Assembly (NCBI RefSeq): GCF_025143825.1
Contig: NZ_CP083560.1
Coordinates: 1,736,001-1,800,000 of the forward strand
Source: Sulfitobacter sp. S223
Lineage (GTDB): Bacteria > Pseudomonadota > Alphaproteobacteria > Rhodobacterales > Rhodobacteraceae
DNA: 64,000 bases
Reading direction: 5' to 3'
Shown here: piece after piece, positions 51,363 to 60,664 of the stretch
Layout: each line of letters starts with the position of its first letter
How positions within the stretch are numbered: position 1 is the stretch's first letter
Notes under the pieces: model-generated
Database searches by the model: none
What the model was told of the DNA's origin: nothing
The model's input: the letters and a program-made list of their open reading frames with translations, nothing else
Translations under genes and position numbers: made by a program

Positions 51363-52397
51363 ATGCAAGTAGCGCGCGATCTGGAACATGCTGTGGGCAA
51401 TACGCCCTTGATCAAATTGCGCCGTGCGAGCGCGGAAACCGGCTGCGAGATTTACGGCAAGGCCGAGTTCATGAATCCGGGCCAGTCTGTAAAAGACCGC
51501 GCAGCGCTGTTCATCATTCGGGATGCCATAGCCCGTGGAGATCTCAAACCGGGTGGCACGATCGTTGAAGGCACTGCCGGCAACACGGGCATAGGTTTGG
51601 CGTTGGTCGGGGCCTCTATGGGGTTCAAGTCCGTGATCGTCATTCCGGAAACCCAGTCCGAAGAGAAAAAACAGATGTTGCGCCTTGCCGGAGCAGAGCT
51701 GGTTCAAGTGCCTGCTGCCCCTTACCGCAACCCCAATAACTTCGTCCGCTATTCCGAACGGCTGGCCAAGGAGCTGGCGCGCACAAGCAACGAAGGTGTG
51801 ATCTGGGCCAACCAGTTTGATAATGTGGCAAACCGCCAATCCCATATCGAAACGACCGGCCCAGAGATCTGGGCCCAGACAGATGGCAAAGTAGATGGTT
51901 TTATCTGCGCTGTAGGTTCTGGCGGTACGCTGGTCGGGACTGCGATGGCCTTGCAGCCCAAAGGCGTGAAAATCGGGATTGCCGATCCGGATGGTGCAGC
52001 GCTTTACAGCTATTACACGCGCGGCGCGCTTGAGATGGAGGGAAGTTCGATTGCCGAAGGTATTGGACAGGTCCGGATCACCCGGAACCTTGAGGGGTTC
52101 AAACCCGATTTCGCCTACAACATCCCCGATGCAGAGGCGCTGCCGGTCGTATTTGATATGCTTGAGCACGAAGGCCTATGCCTTGGGGCATCCTCTGGCG
52201 TGAATGTCGCGGGTGCGATGCGAATGGCGCGTGAAATGGGGCCAGGGCATACAATTGTTACCATTTTGTGTGACTACGGCACGCGCTATCAGTCCAAGCT
52301 TTTCAATCCTTCGTTCCTGCGGGAAAAAGGATTGCCCGTACCGGAGTGGCTGGACCGCGAACCGGCCGACATCCCAGCGGTATTTGAAGACGTATGA
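51363..52397 (+). CDS. cysK: Cysteine synthase (O-acetylserine sulfhydrylase), CysK type
   Basis: A fold-type II PLP enzyme making cysteine from O-acetylserine and sulfide. The Schiff-base Lys is in MNPGQSVKDRAALFIIRDA. GTAGNTGIGLALVGASMGFK is the substrate loop, FICAVGSGGTLVGTAMALQ binds the cofactor phosphate, and ASSGVNVAGAMRMA closes the site. At 344 residues it is somewhat longer than standard CysK. Linkage to trgAB is as in R. sphaeroides, where cysK contributes to tellurite resistance. Its TGA overlaps the start of the MscS gene (ATGA). Confidence 0.92.
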   Translation: MQVARDLEHAVGNTPLIKLRRASAETGCEIYGKAEFMNPGQSVKDRAALFIIRDAIARGDLKPGGTIVEGTAGNTGIGLALVGASMGFKSVIVIPETQSEEKKQMLRLAGAELVQVPAAPYRNPNNFVRYSERLAKELARTSNEGVIWANQFDNVANRQSHIETTGPEIWAQTDGKVDGFICAVGSGGTLVGTAMALQPKGVKIGIADPDGAALYSYYTRGALEMEGSSIAEGIGQVRITRNLEGFKPDFAYNIPDAEALPVVFDMLEHEGLCLGASSGVNVAGAMRMAREMGPGHTIVTILCDYGTRYQSKLFNPSFLREKGLPVPEWLDREPADIPAVFEDV

Positions 52398-54805
52398 TCA
52401 GCACTCTTAAAGGCGGCCTGATGCGGTTCGTCGCGCTCATGGGGCTGCTGCTGCTGCTTTGCGCTGGTGCAGCACATGCACAGCACTTGCCCGGCGTAAA
52501 TATGTCGGAGTGGCTTGATCTGGCGGAGCGTGCCGAAACCTTGGTGGATCAGGCTGATACGTCAGATGAATCACTGGAAAGCCTGCGAAGCGATATTGCT
52601 GACTACCGCGAGCAATTTAATGAGGCCCGCAATGTTAACGCGGTACGTATTACCAGCCTGCGCGACCAGCTGGCGCTTTTGGGTGCGGAGCCGCCGGAAG
52701 GCGAAGGCGTGCCGGAAGCCGCAGAAGTCGTTTCCAAACGCAAAGAACTGGAAGGGCAGCTTGCCGAATTGATGGCACCTGTTCAGGTCGCTGATAGCGC
52801 TTATGCGCGTGCAGATGGCCTTGTGGGTGAAATCGATACGATACTGCGCAACCGCCAGACAGAGGCGCTGCTGGAGGTTGTCGAATCGCCTCTGGTACCA
52901 ACGCATTGGCCTGTGGCTCTTGCGACGCTGAATGCGGCCGTGTCCAAGCTATGGAGCCAGCCCGAGGAGGACGCGCTAAGCGCACGGCGAACCGAGCTGA
53001 TACGCAACCTGCCGGTGATCCTGTTTTCGACAGTGGCTGGATTGATCCTGATTTTCCGCGGCCGTCGATGGTCCACAAAGATTGTCACACGCTTTAGCAG
53101 GGTGGGCGGGCGCAGCCTAAGTGTCTGGCGCTTTGTGTTTTCGCTGCTGCGGATCGTATTCCCGCTGATTGGCCTGTCTCTACTGGCCTTTGCTGCGCTG
53201 ACAACGGGCTATCTGGGAGAGCGCGGCGATCAGCTTGTTCTTCTGATTCCGTTTCTGGGCGGTCTCATGCTGGGTTTTCGTTGGGTGGCCGAGCAGATAT
53301 TTTCCCGCGAGGATGACGAAGCACTGCTGGAGCTGAGCCAGAAAGACCGGAGCGAGGCACGCTTTCTGGTAAGCGGCATCACATTGCTGATTATCATCAA
53401 CATGCTGTTGCTGCGGATCATCGCGCTAGATGACGGGGACAGCATGACGAAAACGGTGGTGAGCTTTCCGTTCACCGTTATGATCTCTTACGCCATCTAC
53501 CGGATTGGCCGTTTGTTGCGCCATTCCGGTGCCGAAGTGGTCGAGCAGGAGGACGATGAGCTTTCGCGCGCAAGCACATTGGGACGGATTGTGCGTAGCT
53601 TGGGGACCGCGTCTATTTGTGTGGCCATTGCGGCACCACTGTTGCAGGCGGCAGGCTATTATAATGCCAGTGCATTTGTTCTTCATCCCACTGTCCTGAC
53701 GCTGGTCATTCTTGGTCTGGTGCTTGCTCTCCAGAGGTTCAGTGCGGACGTATACGGGATGATCACAGGGCAGGGCGTGCAAGCGCGTGATGCGCTGATG
53801 CCGATCTTCTTCGGGCTGGTTCTGCAGCTGATGGCGCTGCCTGTCCTTGCGCTGGCTTGGGGAGCGCGGGTATCGGACCTGACAGAGATCTGGGCCGCTT
53901 TCCGGCGCGGATTTTCCATCGGTGAATCGCGCATATCGCCAACGGACTTTTTGACATTTGCACTCATTTTCACCGTTGGATATCTTCTTACAAGGCTTGC
54001 CCAAGGAGCGCTGAAAACCAACGTCTTGCCAAAGACACGGATCGACAAGGGCGGCCAAAACGCCATTGTTTCCGGCCTTGGGTATGTGGGGATTTTCCTT
54101 GCAGCGCTGGCCGCGATTACGGGTGCCGGTATCGATCTCAGCTCGCTTGCCATTGTCGCTGGTGCGCTGTCGGTCGGGATCGGTTTCGGTTTGCAAAACA
54201 TCGTCTCGAACTTTGTCTCCGGTATCATTCTTTTGATCGAGCGCCCGATTTCGGAAGGCGACTGGATCGAGGTTACGGGAGGAGAGATGGGTTTTGTGCG
54301 CGATATCTCCGTGCGCTCAACCCGGATCGAGACCTTCGACAAGACGGATGTCATTGTGCCGAACGCTGATCTAGTAAGCGGCACAGTCATCAATTACACG
54401 CGTGGCAATACGCTTGGCCGGGTGATTATCCCGATTGGCGTTGCTTATGGCACCGATACCAAAAAGGTAGAGGAGATACTGCTTGAGATCGCGAACGCCC
54501 AACCCATGGCTCTTTCAAATCCTGCAGTGCAGGTATTGTTCCTGAACTTTGGTGCGTCCTCCATGGATTTTGAAATCCGCATTTTCCTGCGTGATGTGAC
54601 TTGGCTCAACGTCGTCAAGAACGATGTGAACCACGAAATCGCCCGTCGCTTTGCAGAGGAAGGGATAGAGATACCATTTCCGCAGCAGGATATTTGGTTG
54701 CGCAATCCCGAGACGCTTAGACCAGCCAAGTCAGAGGGTGAGAACACATTGCCTCCAAAAGCGACGATTGGCGTCAAAGCCGAAGATAAAGATGCTGACC
54801 AATGA
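52394..54805 (+). CDS. Large MscS-family mechanosensitive channel with DUF3772, 803 aa
   Basis: An exported N-terminal part follows a signal peptide (MRFVALMGLLLLLCAGAAHA), whose Met at 52421 is an alternative start with better AAAGG spacing. A helical periplasmic DUF3772-like region covers about 30-190 (LRSDIADYREQFNEARNVNA). About ten TM helices precede the MscS core: VAGALSVGIGFGLQNIVSNF with the pore helix, then IERPISEGDWIEVTGGEMGF and FDKTDVIVPNADLVSGTVIN (beta domain). Such large MscS proteins open under membrane tension. It overlaps cysK and the next gene by four bases each. Confidence 0.9.
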   Translation: MISTLKGGLMRFVALMGLLLLLCAGAAHAQHLPGVNMSEWLDLAERAETLVDQADTSDESLESLRSDIADYREQFNEARNVNAVRITSLRDQLALLGAEPPEGEGVPEAAEVVSKRKELEGQLAELMAPVQVADSAYARADGLVGEIDTILRNRQTEALLEVVESPLVPTHWPVALATLNAAVSKLWSQPEEDALSARRTELIRNLPVILFSTVAGLILIFRGRRWSTKIVTRFSRVGGRSLSVWRFVFSLLRIVFPLIGLSLLAFAALTTGYLGERGDQLVLLIPFLGGLMLGFRWVAEQIFSREDDEALLELSQKDRSEARFLVSGITLLIIINMLLLRIIALDDGDSMTKTVVSFPFTVMISYAIYRIGRLLRHSGAEVVEQEDDELSRASTLGRIVRSLGTASICVAIAAPLLQAAGYYNASAFVLHPTVLTLVILGLVLALQRFSADVYGMITGQGVQARDALMPIFFGLVLQLMALPVLALAWGARVSDLTEIWAAFRRGFSIGESRISPTDFLTFALIFTVGYLLTRLAQGALKTNVLPKTRIDKGGQNAIVSGLGYVGIFLAALAAITGAGIDLSSLAIVAGALSVGIGFGLQNIVSNFVSGIILLIERPISEGDWIEVTGGEMGFVRDISVRSTRIETFDKTDVIVPNADLVSGTVINYTRGNTLGRVIIPIGVAYGTDTKKVEEILLEIANAQPMALSNPAVQVLFLNFGASSMDFEIRIFLRDVTWLNVVKNDVNHEIARRFAEEGIEIPFPQQDIWLRNPETLRPAKSEGENTLPPKATIGVKAEDKDADQ

Positions 54806-55521
54806 CGACAAAGCTGTTCCTTGAAGACCCGTACCAAAGGGACGCAAAAGCCCTGGTCGTGGCTCATACCGCCGAAGGGGGCATCGTATTGGATGCTACG
54901 GTGTTCTACGCAAAAGGGGGCGGTCAGCCCGGTGACAGTGGTGTGCTGAGTTGGCAGGGCAATCGTCTGGCGATTGCGACAGCCGTGAAAGGTGAGGGCG
55001 ACCAGATCATCCTTGTTCCGTCAGAGCCGTTGTCGCTGCCGCCGATAGGCGCTCAGGTATTGCAGCAAATGGATTGGGACCGCAGACACAAACATATGCG
55101 GGTGCACACAGCGCTGCATTTGCTGTCTGTTGCGGTACCTTTCGGTGTGACTGGCGGCGCCATCTCTGCCACGCACGGAAGGCTTGATTTTGATATGCCC
55201 GACGCGCCCGAAGACCGGCAGGCGATCGAAGAAACCCTGAACGAATTTGTCGAACGCGACGCGCGGGTCAGTGATGGATGGATCACAGAGGCGGAACTTG
55301 AGGCAGCGCCTCAGTTGGTGAAAACAATGGCGGTAAAGCCGCCGCGCGGGTCAGGCGATATTCGGTTGGTGCGCATTGGCGAAGAAACCGACTGGATAGA
55401 TCTGCAACCCTGCGGTGGTACCCACGTTGCACGCACCGGTGAAATCGGGGCGCTGCGCCTTGGAAAGATCGAAAAGAAGGGTCGGATGAACCGCCGGATC
55501 TACCTTCACCTCGATAGCTGA
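54802..55521 (+). CDS. Alanyl-tRNA editing protein AlaX
   Basis: A free-standing relative of the AlaRS editing domain that hydrolyses Ser- or Gly-mischarged tRNA-Ala. Zinc ligands are the H-x-x-x-H of [18 protein letters not shown] near residue 95-99 and the C-x-x-x-H of [18 protein letters not shown] near 200. [17 protein letters not shown] is the N-terminal signature. At 239 residues it is the AlaX-M size. It overlaps the MscS gene stop (ATGA), and tRNA-Ser follows 69 bases later. Confidence 0.92.
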   Translation: MTTKLFLEDPYQRDAKALVVAHTAEGGIVLDATVFYAKGGGQPGDSGVLSWQGNRLAIATAVKGEGDQIILVPSEPLSLPPIGAQVLQQMDWDRRHKHMRVHTALHLLSVAVPFGVTGGAISATHGRLDFDMPDAPEDRQAIEETLNEFVERDARVSDGWITEAELEAAPQLVKTMAVKPPRGSGDIRLVRIGEETDWIDLQPCGGTHVARTGEIGALRLGKIEKKGRMNRRIYLHLDS

Positions 55522-55590
55522 ATATTAACGACAACTAGGTCCACTTTCGGGCTTGCATATACGCGTGCTACCTTGCTAAAGACCCCCCAC

Positions 55591-55680
55591 GGACAGGTGG
55601 CCGAGTGGTCGAAGGCGCACGCCTGGAAAGTGTGTAGGCGGGAGACCGTCTCCAGGGTTCGAATCCCTGTCTGTCCGCCA
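55591..55680 (+). tRNA. tRNA-Ser (GGA)
   Basis: 90-base class II tRNA with long variable arm (TGTAGGCGGGAGACCGTCTC) and encoded CCA: acceptor GGACAGG...CTGTCC, anticodon loop CTGGAAA with GGA, T arm CAGGG-TTCGAAT-CCCTG. Its 3' end is the probable insertion point of the second island. Confidence 0.95.
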
Positions 55681-55813
55681 TGACCATTTTTCAAGAAAAC
55701 TTGGAACCTCATATTTTACGCGTACTTACCCCTCTAAAGGGTGTTTTGCGTGCGGTATGGGGCAATCGAACACCCCGAAATTGCTACACGGCAGGTTCGT
55801 CGCTGGGTGTGTT

Positions 55814-56389
55814 ATGTCTGTGCACAAACATGGAAACCAGTGGTGCCTGCGCCGCCGTGTGCCTGTGGAATTTCAGCAGGTCGAATCCTGCTCGGAGGTC
55901 TGGATCAGCTTGAGAACGGATTCTCGACGTCTTGCATGCGAGAAAGCACCGGCGGTTTGGAACGAACAGGTTGCGGCATGGAAAGCTCGTTTGTCTGGTC
56001 ATGATGACGACGCGGTGAAACATTTTGAGGCTGTTCAGGATTTTGCGTCGGCCAAGGGCGTGCGGTACATGCCGCTGGATCAGGTGGTGCAACTGCCGAT
56101 CGACACCCTGCTGGACCGGATTGAAACTATCGCCAATCGTGACCAGAGGCCTGACCCGGTTGAGGCAGCAGCCGTTCTGGGGACAAAGCAGCCTCCTGCG
56201 TTGACTGTCACGCAGGCGCTGGAGACCTATTGGGCGCTGGTTAAAGACAAGACCTTTGGCAAAAGCGAGGATCAGAAGCGGCGTTGGGAGAACCCGCGAA
56301 AGAAGGCTGTCCGGAATTTTGTGAGCGTTGTCGGTGACAAGCCAATCAACAACATCACCGTTGATGAAATCCTGGATCTCCTGCGCTAG
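55814..56389 (+). pseudogene. Truncated tyrosine integrase (N-terminal half only)
   Basis: MSVHKHGNQWCLRRRVPVEF is the DUF6538 arm domain, as on the intact integrase at 11392-13263. It is followed by ALTVTQALETYWALVKDKTF and VVGDKPINNITVDEILDLL, the start of the core-binding domain. The frame then stops at 56389, and the whole catalytic domain (R..H..R..Y) is missing. The start, 133 bases after tRNA-Ser and pointing away from it, is the expected place of an island integrase. I therefore read this as a dead integrase marking the left end of an island. Confidence 0.8.
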
Positions 56390-57302
56390 GGAAGGGCGGA
56401 GAGCTGCCGTTCGCTGCGTGCCTGACATGCGATAGGTCCGATCGCACAAGCGGTCATTCAAATACAAAGACAGGTTTCCCGACAAAACATCCAATCGGCA
56501 TGTCGTTTGTTAAAGAGAAATATAGGTGAAATGGTTGGCAATGCCGATTGTTCTGGTCGCGGCAGTAGCCGAAATTCGGCACATCACCCGACCTGCAGCT
56601 GTGATTACATCGGTGGAGGAAGATACCCTCCAGGAAATACCGGATGATGCTATCGCCAGCCTTCGCATGCCGGCCTCCTTATTCGGCCAACAGCGGATAG
56701 GAAAACAGCATATGGGTTTTCTGGCTCTGCACGCCATGGGAGAAATGCACAGGCAAGGCTATTATTGCACAGCTTCTGGTTCACCAGATTTACAAGTCCA
56801 ACCACCACGGTGGTATGGCGTTCGTTATGGCAGCACAGAATTGTATTCGAGCACACCGCTGGAAATTTGGCGACATGCCAATTGCGCAACATATTACGCA
56901 GACCGATGGTTTTTTTATTGCTGCCTATATCTGCGCGTTGCAGCGGGAAATCGACATCTGAAGAATACCAAACCAATAGTCATTTACGTCGACACAAACC
57001 TCCGGAAAGAGCGAGCTGGAAGGATATGGGATTCGCTCGCGCCGACGCATTTTGGACGATTGGTTAATTGTAATGGTTGATCAGGCGGCTTTGCATCATT
57101 TCTGTGTTCTGAGATATTTCTAAGTCTTTGTGATATGGGCATTTTTCTAAATTGCTGATTTTATTGGGTTATAAGTATAACTTTGTAAAATCATCTTTCG
57201 AACAGAATCTCGCCTCCATTAGAAGCAAGTGTGAAGAAGCGGAAAGCCCGGCAGAGCGCTGGACCCGAAAGCAGCAGTGAACCAACGGATTGTGAGCACA
57301 AC
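56390..57302. other. AT-rich 910-base region without a recognisable gene
   Basis: A 184-codon frame at 56526-57080 (+) and several frames opposite exist, but none has a family pattern, clear ribosome site or consistent hydropathy. The DNA is AT-rich towards 57200, where the promoter of the TadE/TadG-like pair should lie. It may contain decayed genes of the island. Confidence 0.4.
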
Positions 57303-57740
57303 ATGACCATCATTAATGCGTCTATGCACGGCACCAAGTTTACTTTACGTAATGGATCGTCGAACTTCTTTAACAATGAAGAGGGGAGCGCGACGATTGA
57401 AACGGTCATATGGCTTCCGATTTTCACCATTTTGCTGACCATGATTATAAATCTGTCGATGGTGTTTTTCAGTGAATCTCAAATTCTTCGTGTCGTCCAA
57501 GACGGCAATCGCGCATTCTCCTTGGGCCGCCTTGAAGATGGTGCAGCGGTGGAAGCGTACATTGGCGAGAAACTTGCATATCTCAGCGCGGACCTGTCAA
57601 TTCAATCGACGATAGCGGGCGGTGAAATCTCTACAGTACTTACCACGCCAGCAACGAACCTCATGCCGTTTAACATGATGTTCTCAGCATTTGATGGCAT
57701 AAACATCGGTGTGCGGGCCCAACACCTGATTGAGTTTTGA
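57303..57740 (+). CDS. TadE-like pilin-family protein, 145 aa
   Basis: The N-terminus NFFNNEEGSATIETVIWLPI followed by a single long hydrophobic helix (about residues 33-60) is the TadE pattern of minor pseudopilins, with the E-E-G-S-A-T-I-E motif just before the membrane segment. The short periplasmic tail has no known fold. TadE proteins support assembly of Flp/Tad pili. Here it sits beside a TadG-like gene only; no tadZABC, cpaC or flp is nearby. The start at 57303 gives the family N-terminus; upstream codons are unsupported. Confidence 0.75.
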   Translation: MTIINASMHGTKFTLRNGSSNFFNNEEGSATIETVIWLPIFTILLTMIINLSMVFFSESQILRVVQDGNRAFSLGRLEDGAAVEAYIGEKLAYLSADLSIQSTIAGGEISTVLTTPATNLMPFNMMFSAFDGINIGVRAQHLIEF

Positions 57741-57741
57741 T

Positions 57742-59118
57742 ATGGATAATTCCATGAAATCACGTCTTGCGGTTGGCACGAGCCGGATAGCTAAAAGCGA
57801 AGACGGCTCTATCACAATTTTGGCTTTGTTCTTTGTGCTAATTGCGATTGTGATGGGCGGAGTCGCAATTGACTTCAACAAGGTCATTGCCGAGCGGACC
57901 CAATTGCAGATTGCCGCCGATACCGCGGCGCACGCTGCTCTTTATACGAGAACGAAGCATGATGTTATGGCTTCACAGGATCAGGCTTTGGCAACCGTAT
58001 CCAGCTTACTTCCGGTATCGACGTTCGGATCAGTTGCGATAACTTGGGCTGACATAGAGTTTGGAAATTGGGATAGGCAGTCAGCAACATTTACGGCTGA
58101 CATGGAATCTAATGACGCAGTTCGGGTGTCCGCTGAGATGTCTGATATTCGTGGCAATCCCTCGCGGAACTTCCTACTCAGGATCGTTGGTTTTGATACC
58201 TTCAACGTCAATGTCGAATCTGTTTACAGCACCTATTACCCTCCATGCTTCACCGAGGGATTTGTGGCTGAATTAGTGGTGGATATACAATCTAACAACA
58301 GTTTCACTGACGGGTTTTGCATTCATTCCAATGATTATGTCAGCCTGAACCAGAACAACTACTTTGAACCTGGTACAATTGTTTCGATGCCCAATCTGAA
58401 CGATCTCGATATGCCAAAATCTGGATTTGAGAAGAATGACGGTCTTCAAACTGCCCTGCGATCAGGGGCCTATCGGCTGCGCCTGCTCAATGATCTGCCC
58501 GACATTATCGACAGCTTCTGGACTGGTGAGGCCGATCATCTGCCACCTTATGTCTACGCTGGTACGCCCTACACTGTATCGTCGTCTTCCCTCGCGGTGC
58601 CCGATTCCAATGGTAATACGAGGTACAAGGGAACGGGGCTGACCCCGGAGCATTTTGAACCCAATTCGGTGAACAGGTACAGTTGCCCAGGGTCTGGAAA
58701 AGTCACCTTCGAAGCCGGCGTGTACTCAAACTTTGTGTTTGTGAGTGATTGCGAGATCAAGTTTTCAAATGGAGTTATGCTTGAGGATGTTGTCATCGCG
58801 ACAACTAACTCCAGCGTCACCTCCTTTAGTACTCCCTCAGGTCTGAGCATCGGACGTGATGATAATTGCGCAGCTGGCGGAGGCGCTACTCTTATGACCC
58901 TTGGAGGTTTCAAGGCGGCCTCTTCACTCAACGCGTTTGGCGGACAAATCCTTGCCATTGGTGATATCCAGTTTTCTGCGAATGCTAATGGCATTCAGGG
59001 CGTGTCTTTCCAATCCAGAGGGATGATCGATGGCACGAGCAACATGGACATGGGGTACTGTCAGAACCAGGGTATGGAGAATGTGTACCGGGCTCCGTAC
59101 TTCCGAACCGTAAAATGA
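57742..59118 (+). CDS. TadG-like protein with unusual C-terminal region, 458 aa
   Basis: SEDGSITILALFFVLIAIVM then GGVAIDFNKVIAERTQLQIA and ADTAAHAALYTRTKHDV is the TadG N-terminus, with one TM helix at about residues 26-47. The rest (60-458) is an extracytoplasmic, Ser/Asn/Gly-rich, probably beta-rich domain (ITFEAGVYSNFVFVSDCEI-like stretch, LMTLGGFKAASSLNAFGGQI). It has several Cys, and no MIDAS motif of the usual TadG VWA domain is visible. The gene begins one base after the TadE-like stop. I start at ATG 57742, since the upstream TTG lies inside the previous gene. Confidence 0.72.
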   Translation: MDNSMKSRLAVGTSRIAKSEDGSITILALFFVLIAIVMGGVAIDFNKVIAERTQLQIAADTAAHAALYTRTKHDVMASQDQALATVSSLLPVSTFGSVAITWADIEFGNWDRQSATFTADMESNDAVRVSAEMSDIRGNPSRNFLLRIVGFDTFNVNVESVYSTYYPPCFTEGFVAELVVDIQSNNSFTDGFCIHSNDYVSLNQNNYFEPGTIVSMPNLNDLDMPKSGFEKNDGLQTALRSGAYRLRLLNDLPDIIDSFWTGEADHLPPYVYAGTPYTVSSSSLAVPDSNGNTRYKGTGLTPEHFEPNSVNRYSCPGSGKVTFEAGVYSNFVFVSDCEIKFSNGVMLEDVVIATTNSSVTSFSTPSGLSIGRDDNCAAGGGATLMTLGGFKAASSLNAFGGQILAIGDIQFSANANGIQGVSFQSRGMIDGTSNMDMGYCQNQGMENVYRAPYFRTVK

Positions 59119-59149
59119 GGTGTAAACCCCCGATTGGATGCATGCTTGA

Positions 59150-59798
59150 TGACGTGCTCACTGAAAAGTCCGGCGTTCAAGGTTGGCCGGTTCTCCAACT
59201 AAGGAGAAAGTCTATGAAGAGAAGCCGTTTTACCGAAGAACAGATCATTGGGATATTGAAGGGGCATCAGGCGGGGCTTGGCGCGACGGAACTGCGCCGC
59301 AAGCATGGGGTCAGCAATGCGACGCTTTGCAAATGGCGGTCCAAGTATGGCGGGATGCACTGCACGGCAGGGTTATGCGCAGCATGATCCCGAGAGTGAA
59401 AGTGTGGCAAGTGAACTGGGTAGGATCGCTGAGATACGTGGCTATCCCTGCATGGTGGTCAGCGACAATGCAACAGAACTGACTTCGAATGCGATCCTGA
59501 AGTGGCAGGAAGACCGCAAAGTCGATTGGCACTACATCGCGCCGGGTAAACCAATGCAGAACGGCAATGTTGAAAGCATCAACGGTCGCATGCATGACGA
59601 GTGCCTGAACGAGCATTTGTTCGATAGCCTTCACCATGCGCGCAATTTGGTGGTGGCTTGGCGCAATGACTTTAACCACCTTCGCCCACATTCCAGACTC
59701 TCTGGTATGACACCGGCGGAATATTTTAACCGGTCAAAGAAGGGCCAAAACCTGAACAGAGCCAACCTAAAATAGCGGACTCTCAGGGGAGCAGGTCA
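59150..59798. mobile_element. Internally deleted IS3-family insertion sequence with both ends
   Basis: Left end TGACGTGCTCACTGAAAAGT and right end (reverse complement) TGACCTGCTCCCCTGAGAGT continue to ...GGTTGGC on both sides, giving about 38-base imperfect inverted repeats. Between them only the first part of orfA and the last part of orfB remain. Total length about 650 bases against roughly 1.2-1.3 kb for a complete IS3 element. No target duplication is evident. Confidence 0.8.
59213..59775 (+). pseudogene. IS3-family transposase remnants (orfA start joined to orfB end)
   Basis: From 59213 the frame reads [20 protein letters not shown] then [20 protein letters not shown], the helix-turn-helix of IS3 orfA. 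After about 48 codons the match breaks. A different frame takes up orfB near its C-terminus: [40 protein letters not shown] and [20 protein letters not shown], ending [18 protein letters not shown]. The last Asp and Glu of the DDE triad are kept; the first Asp and the frameshift region are lost. The product cannot be an active transposase. Confidence 0.85.
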
Positions 59799-60271
59799 AA
59801 CGCCAGATATCCGATTTTTTCAACAGAATAGGCCGGAAGCGGCACTCGACACTCAGGGCGGAAACCAGACCTTCGTAACGGGTTCAAATGACAACTGAAC
59901 CAGTATTCTGAGCGGCCATTCGATCAATTGACTTGCAATCACATTCCTCACCCGTCCGAGACGATCCTGATCTTCTCCATAGATGAATAATACCTACGAT
60001 TGGCACGTTTCATGTCTTTGATGATCGTCTCTCACGGTGGTTTTAGTCAACTTTCTCAATAGTCACTCCTCGGTGGCTGCGATGAGCCCCAAACCCTCTA
60101 TTGGCTCAGGCAAACGTCGGGTCCGAGAACTTTGACGACGGACGATATAGACAAGTAAGTGATCTCTCAGTAGTTTCTGAAATGTCTTCGTTCCGGCAGT
60201 GCGACTTTGGTTTTTTTTTGGGGTCTTCACTCAGTTGACGATAGCGCGACCAATTTGTTCGAGAGAGTTGC
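59799..60271. other. 470-base gene-free region upstream of the secreted-protease operon
   Basis: No frame with family features. It holds the presumed promoter of the operon starting at 60272, with T-rich TTTGGTTTTTTTTTGGGGTC at about 60207-60226. I see no convincing -35/-10 pair. Confidence 0.45.
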
Positions 60272-60664
60272 ATGATGATCATTGAAGCTTTTCGAAAGAT
60301 GCAAGCCGTTCTTTTCACCTGTCTTTGTGTTCTGTTTTGCATTTTTTCGGCTGCGTCGAGTGCCGAGGAATCTTTCTGGAGGGTGTCGCAAGAACAGTTT
60401 TCCTGCATAGTCGACAATTCTCGAAATTATATGGAACATGGAGATGATCCTATCGTCATAATGGTAATGGGCTGCCCTGAGGCTGATTTATCAAAGGCCA
60501 TGGCGGCTTCAGCGGTGAACTCCGGTACGTTCGAAGTTATGGATGGGGACCCAGTAATCATTCTGACGAAGCAAGAGTTTCAGTGTTTGATTGAATCGAA
60601 AGACCTTGTTGCTGTGAGCGGAGAAATCCGAATACCTCGAGAGGGCATCTGTCTTGAGAATTGA
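60272..60664 (+). CDS. Small exported protein, first gene of the protease operon, 130 aa
   Basis: A signal peptide (about residues 10-31, VLFTCLCVLFCIFSAASSAE) precedes a mature part of about 100 residues with three Cys (QEQFSCIVDNSRNY, VMGCPEADLSKAM, QEFQCLIESKDL). It is rich in short strands (DDPIVIMVMG, DGDPVIILTK). The repeat-like pair EQFSCIV/QEFQCLI suggests two related halves. CGAGAGAG before the ATG supports the start; 60275 is an adjacent alternative. It overlaps the next gene by 11 bases. No family recognised. Confidence 0.7.
   Translation: MMIIEAFRKMQAVLFTCLCVLFCIFSAASSAEESFWRVSQEQFSCIVDNSRNYMEHGDDPIVIMVMGCPEADLSKAMAASAVNSGTFEVMDGDPVIILTKQEFQCLIESKDLVAVSGEIRIPREGICLEN

Noticed and set aside
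51204..52169. 321-codon frame on the minus strand
   Set aside because: Antisense of cysK and the end of trgB, both with clear catalytic motifs.
53426..54196. 256- and 236-codon minus-strand frames
   Set aside because: Antisense of the MscS channel gene; high-GC codon bias leaves such frames open by chance.
56526..57080. 184-codon frame as a gene
   Set aside because: No ribosome site, family motif or consistent hydropathy; overlapping frames on the other strand are equally good.
59213..59775. Programmed frameshift producing an active IS3 OrfAB
   Set aside because: The middle of both genes is deleted, including the first catalytic Asp, so a frameshift could not restore a transposase.
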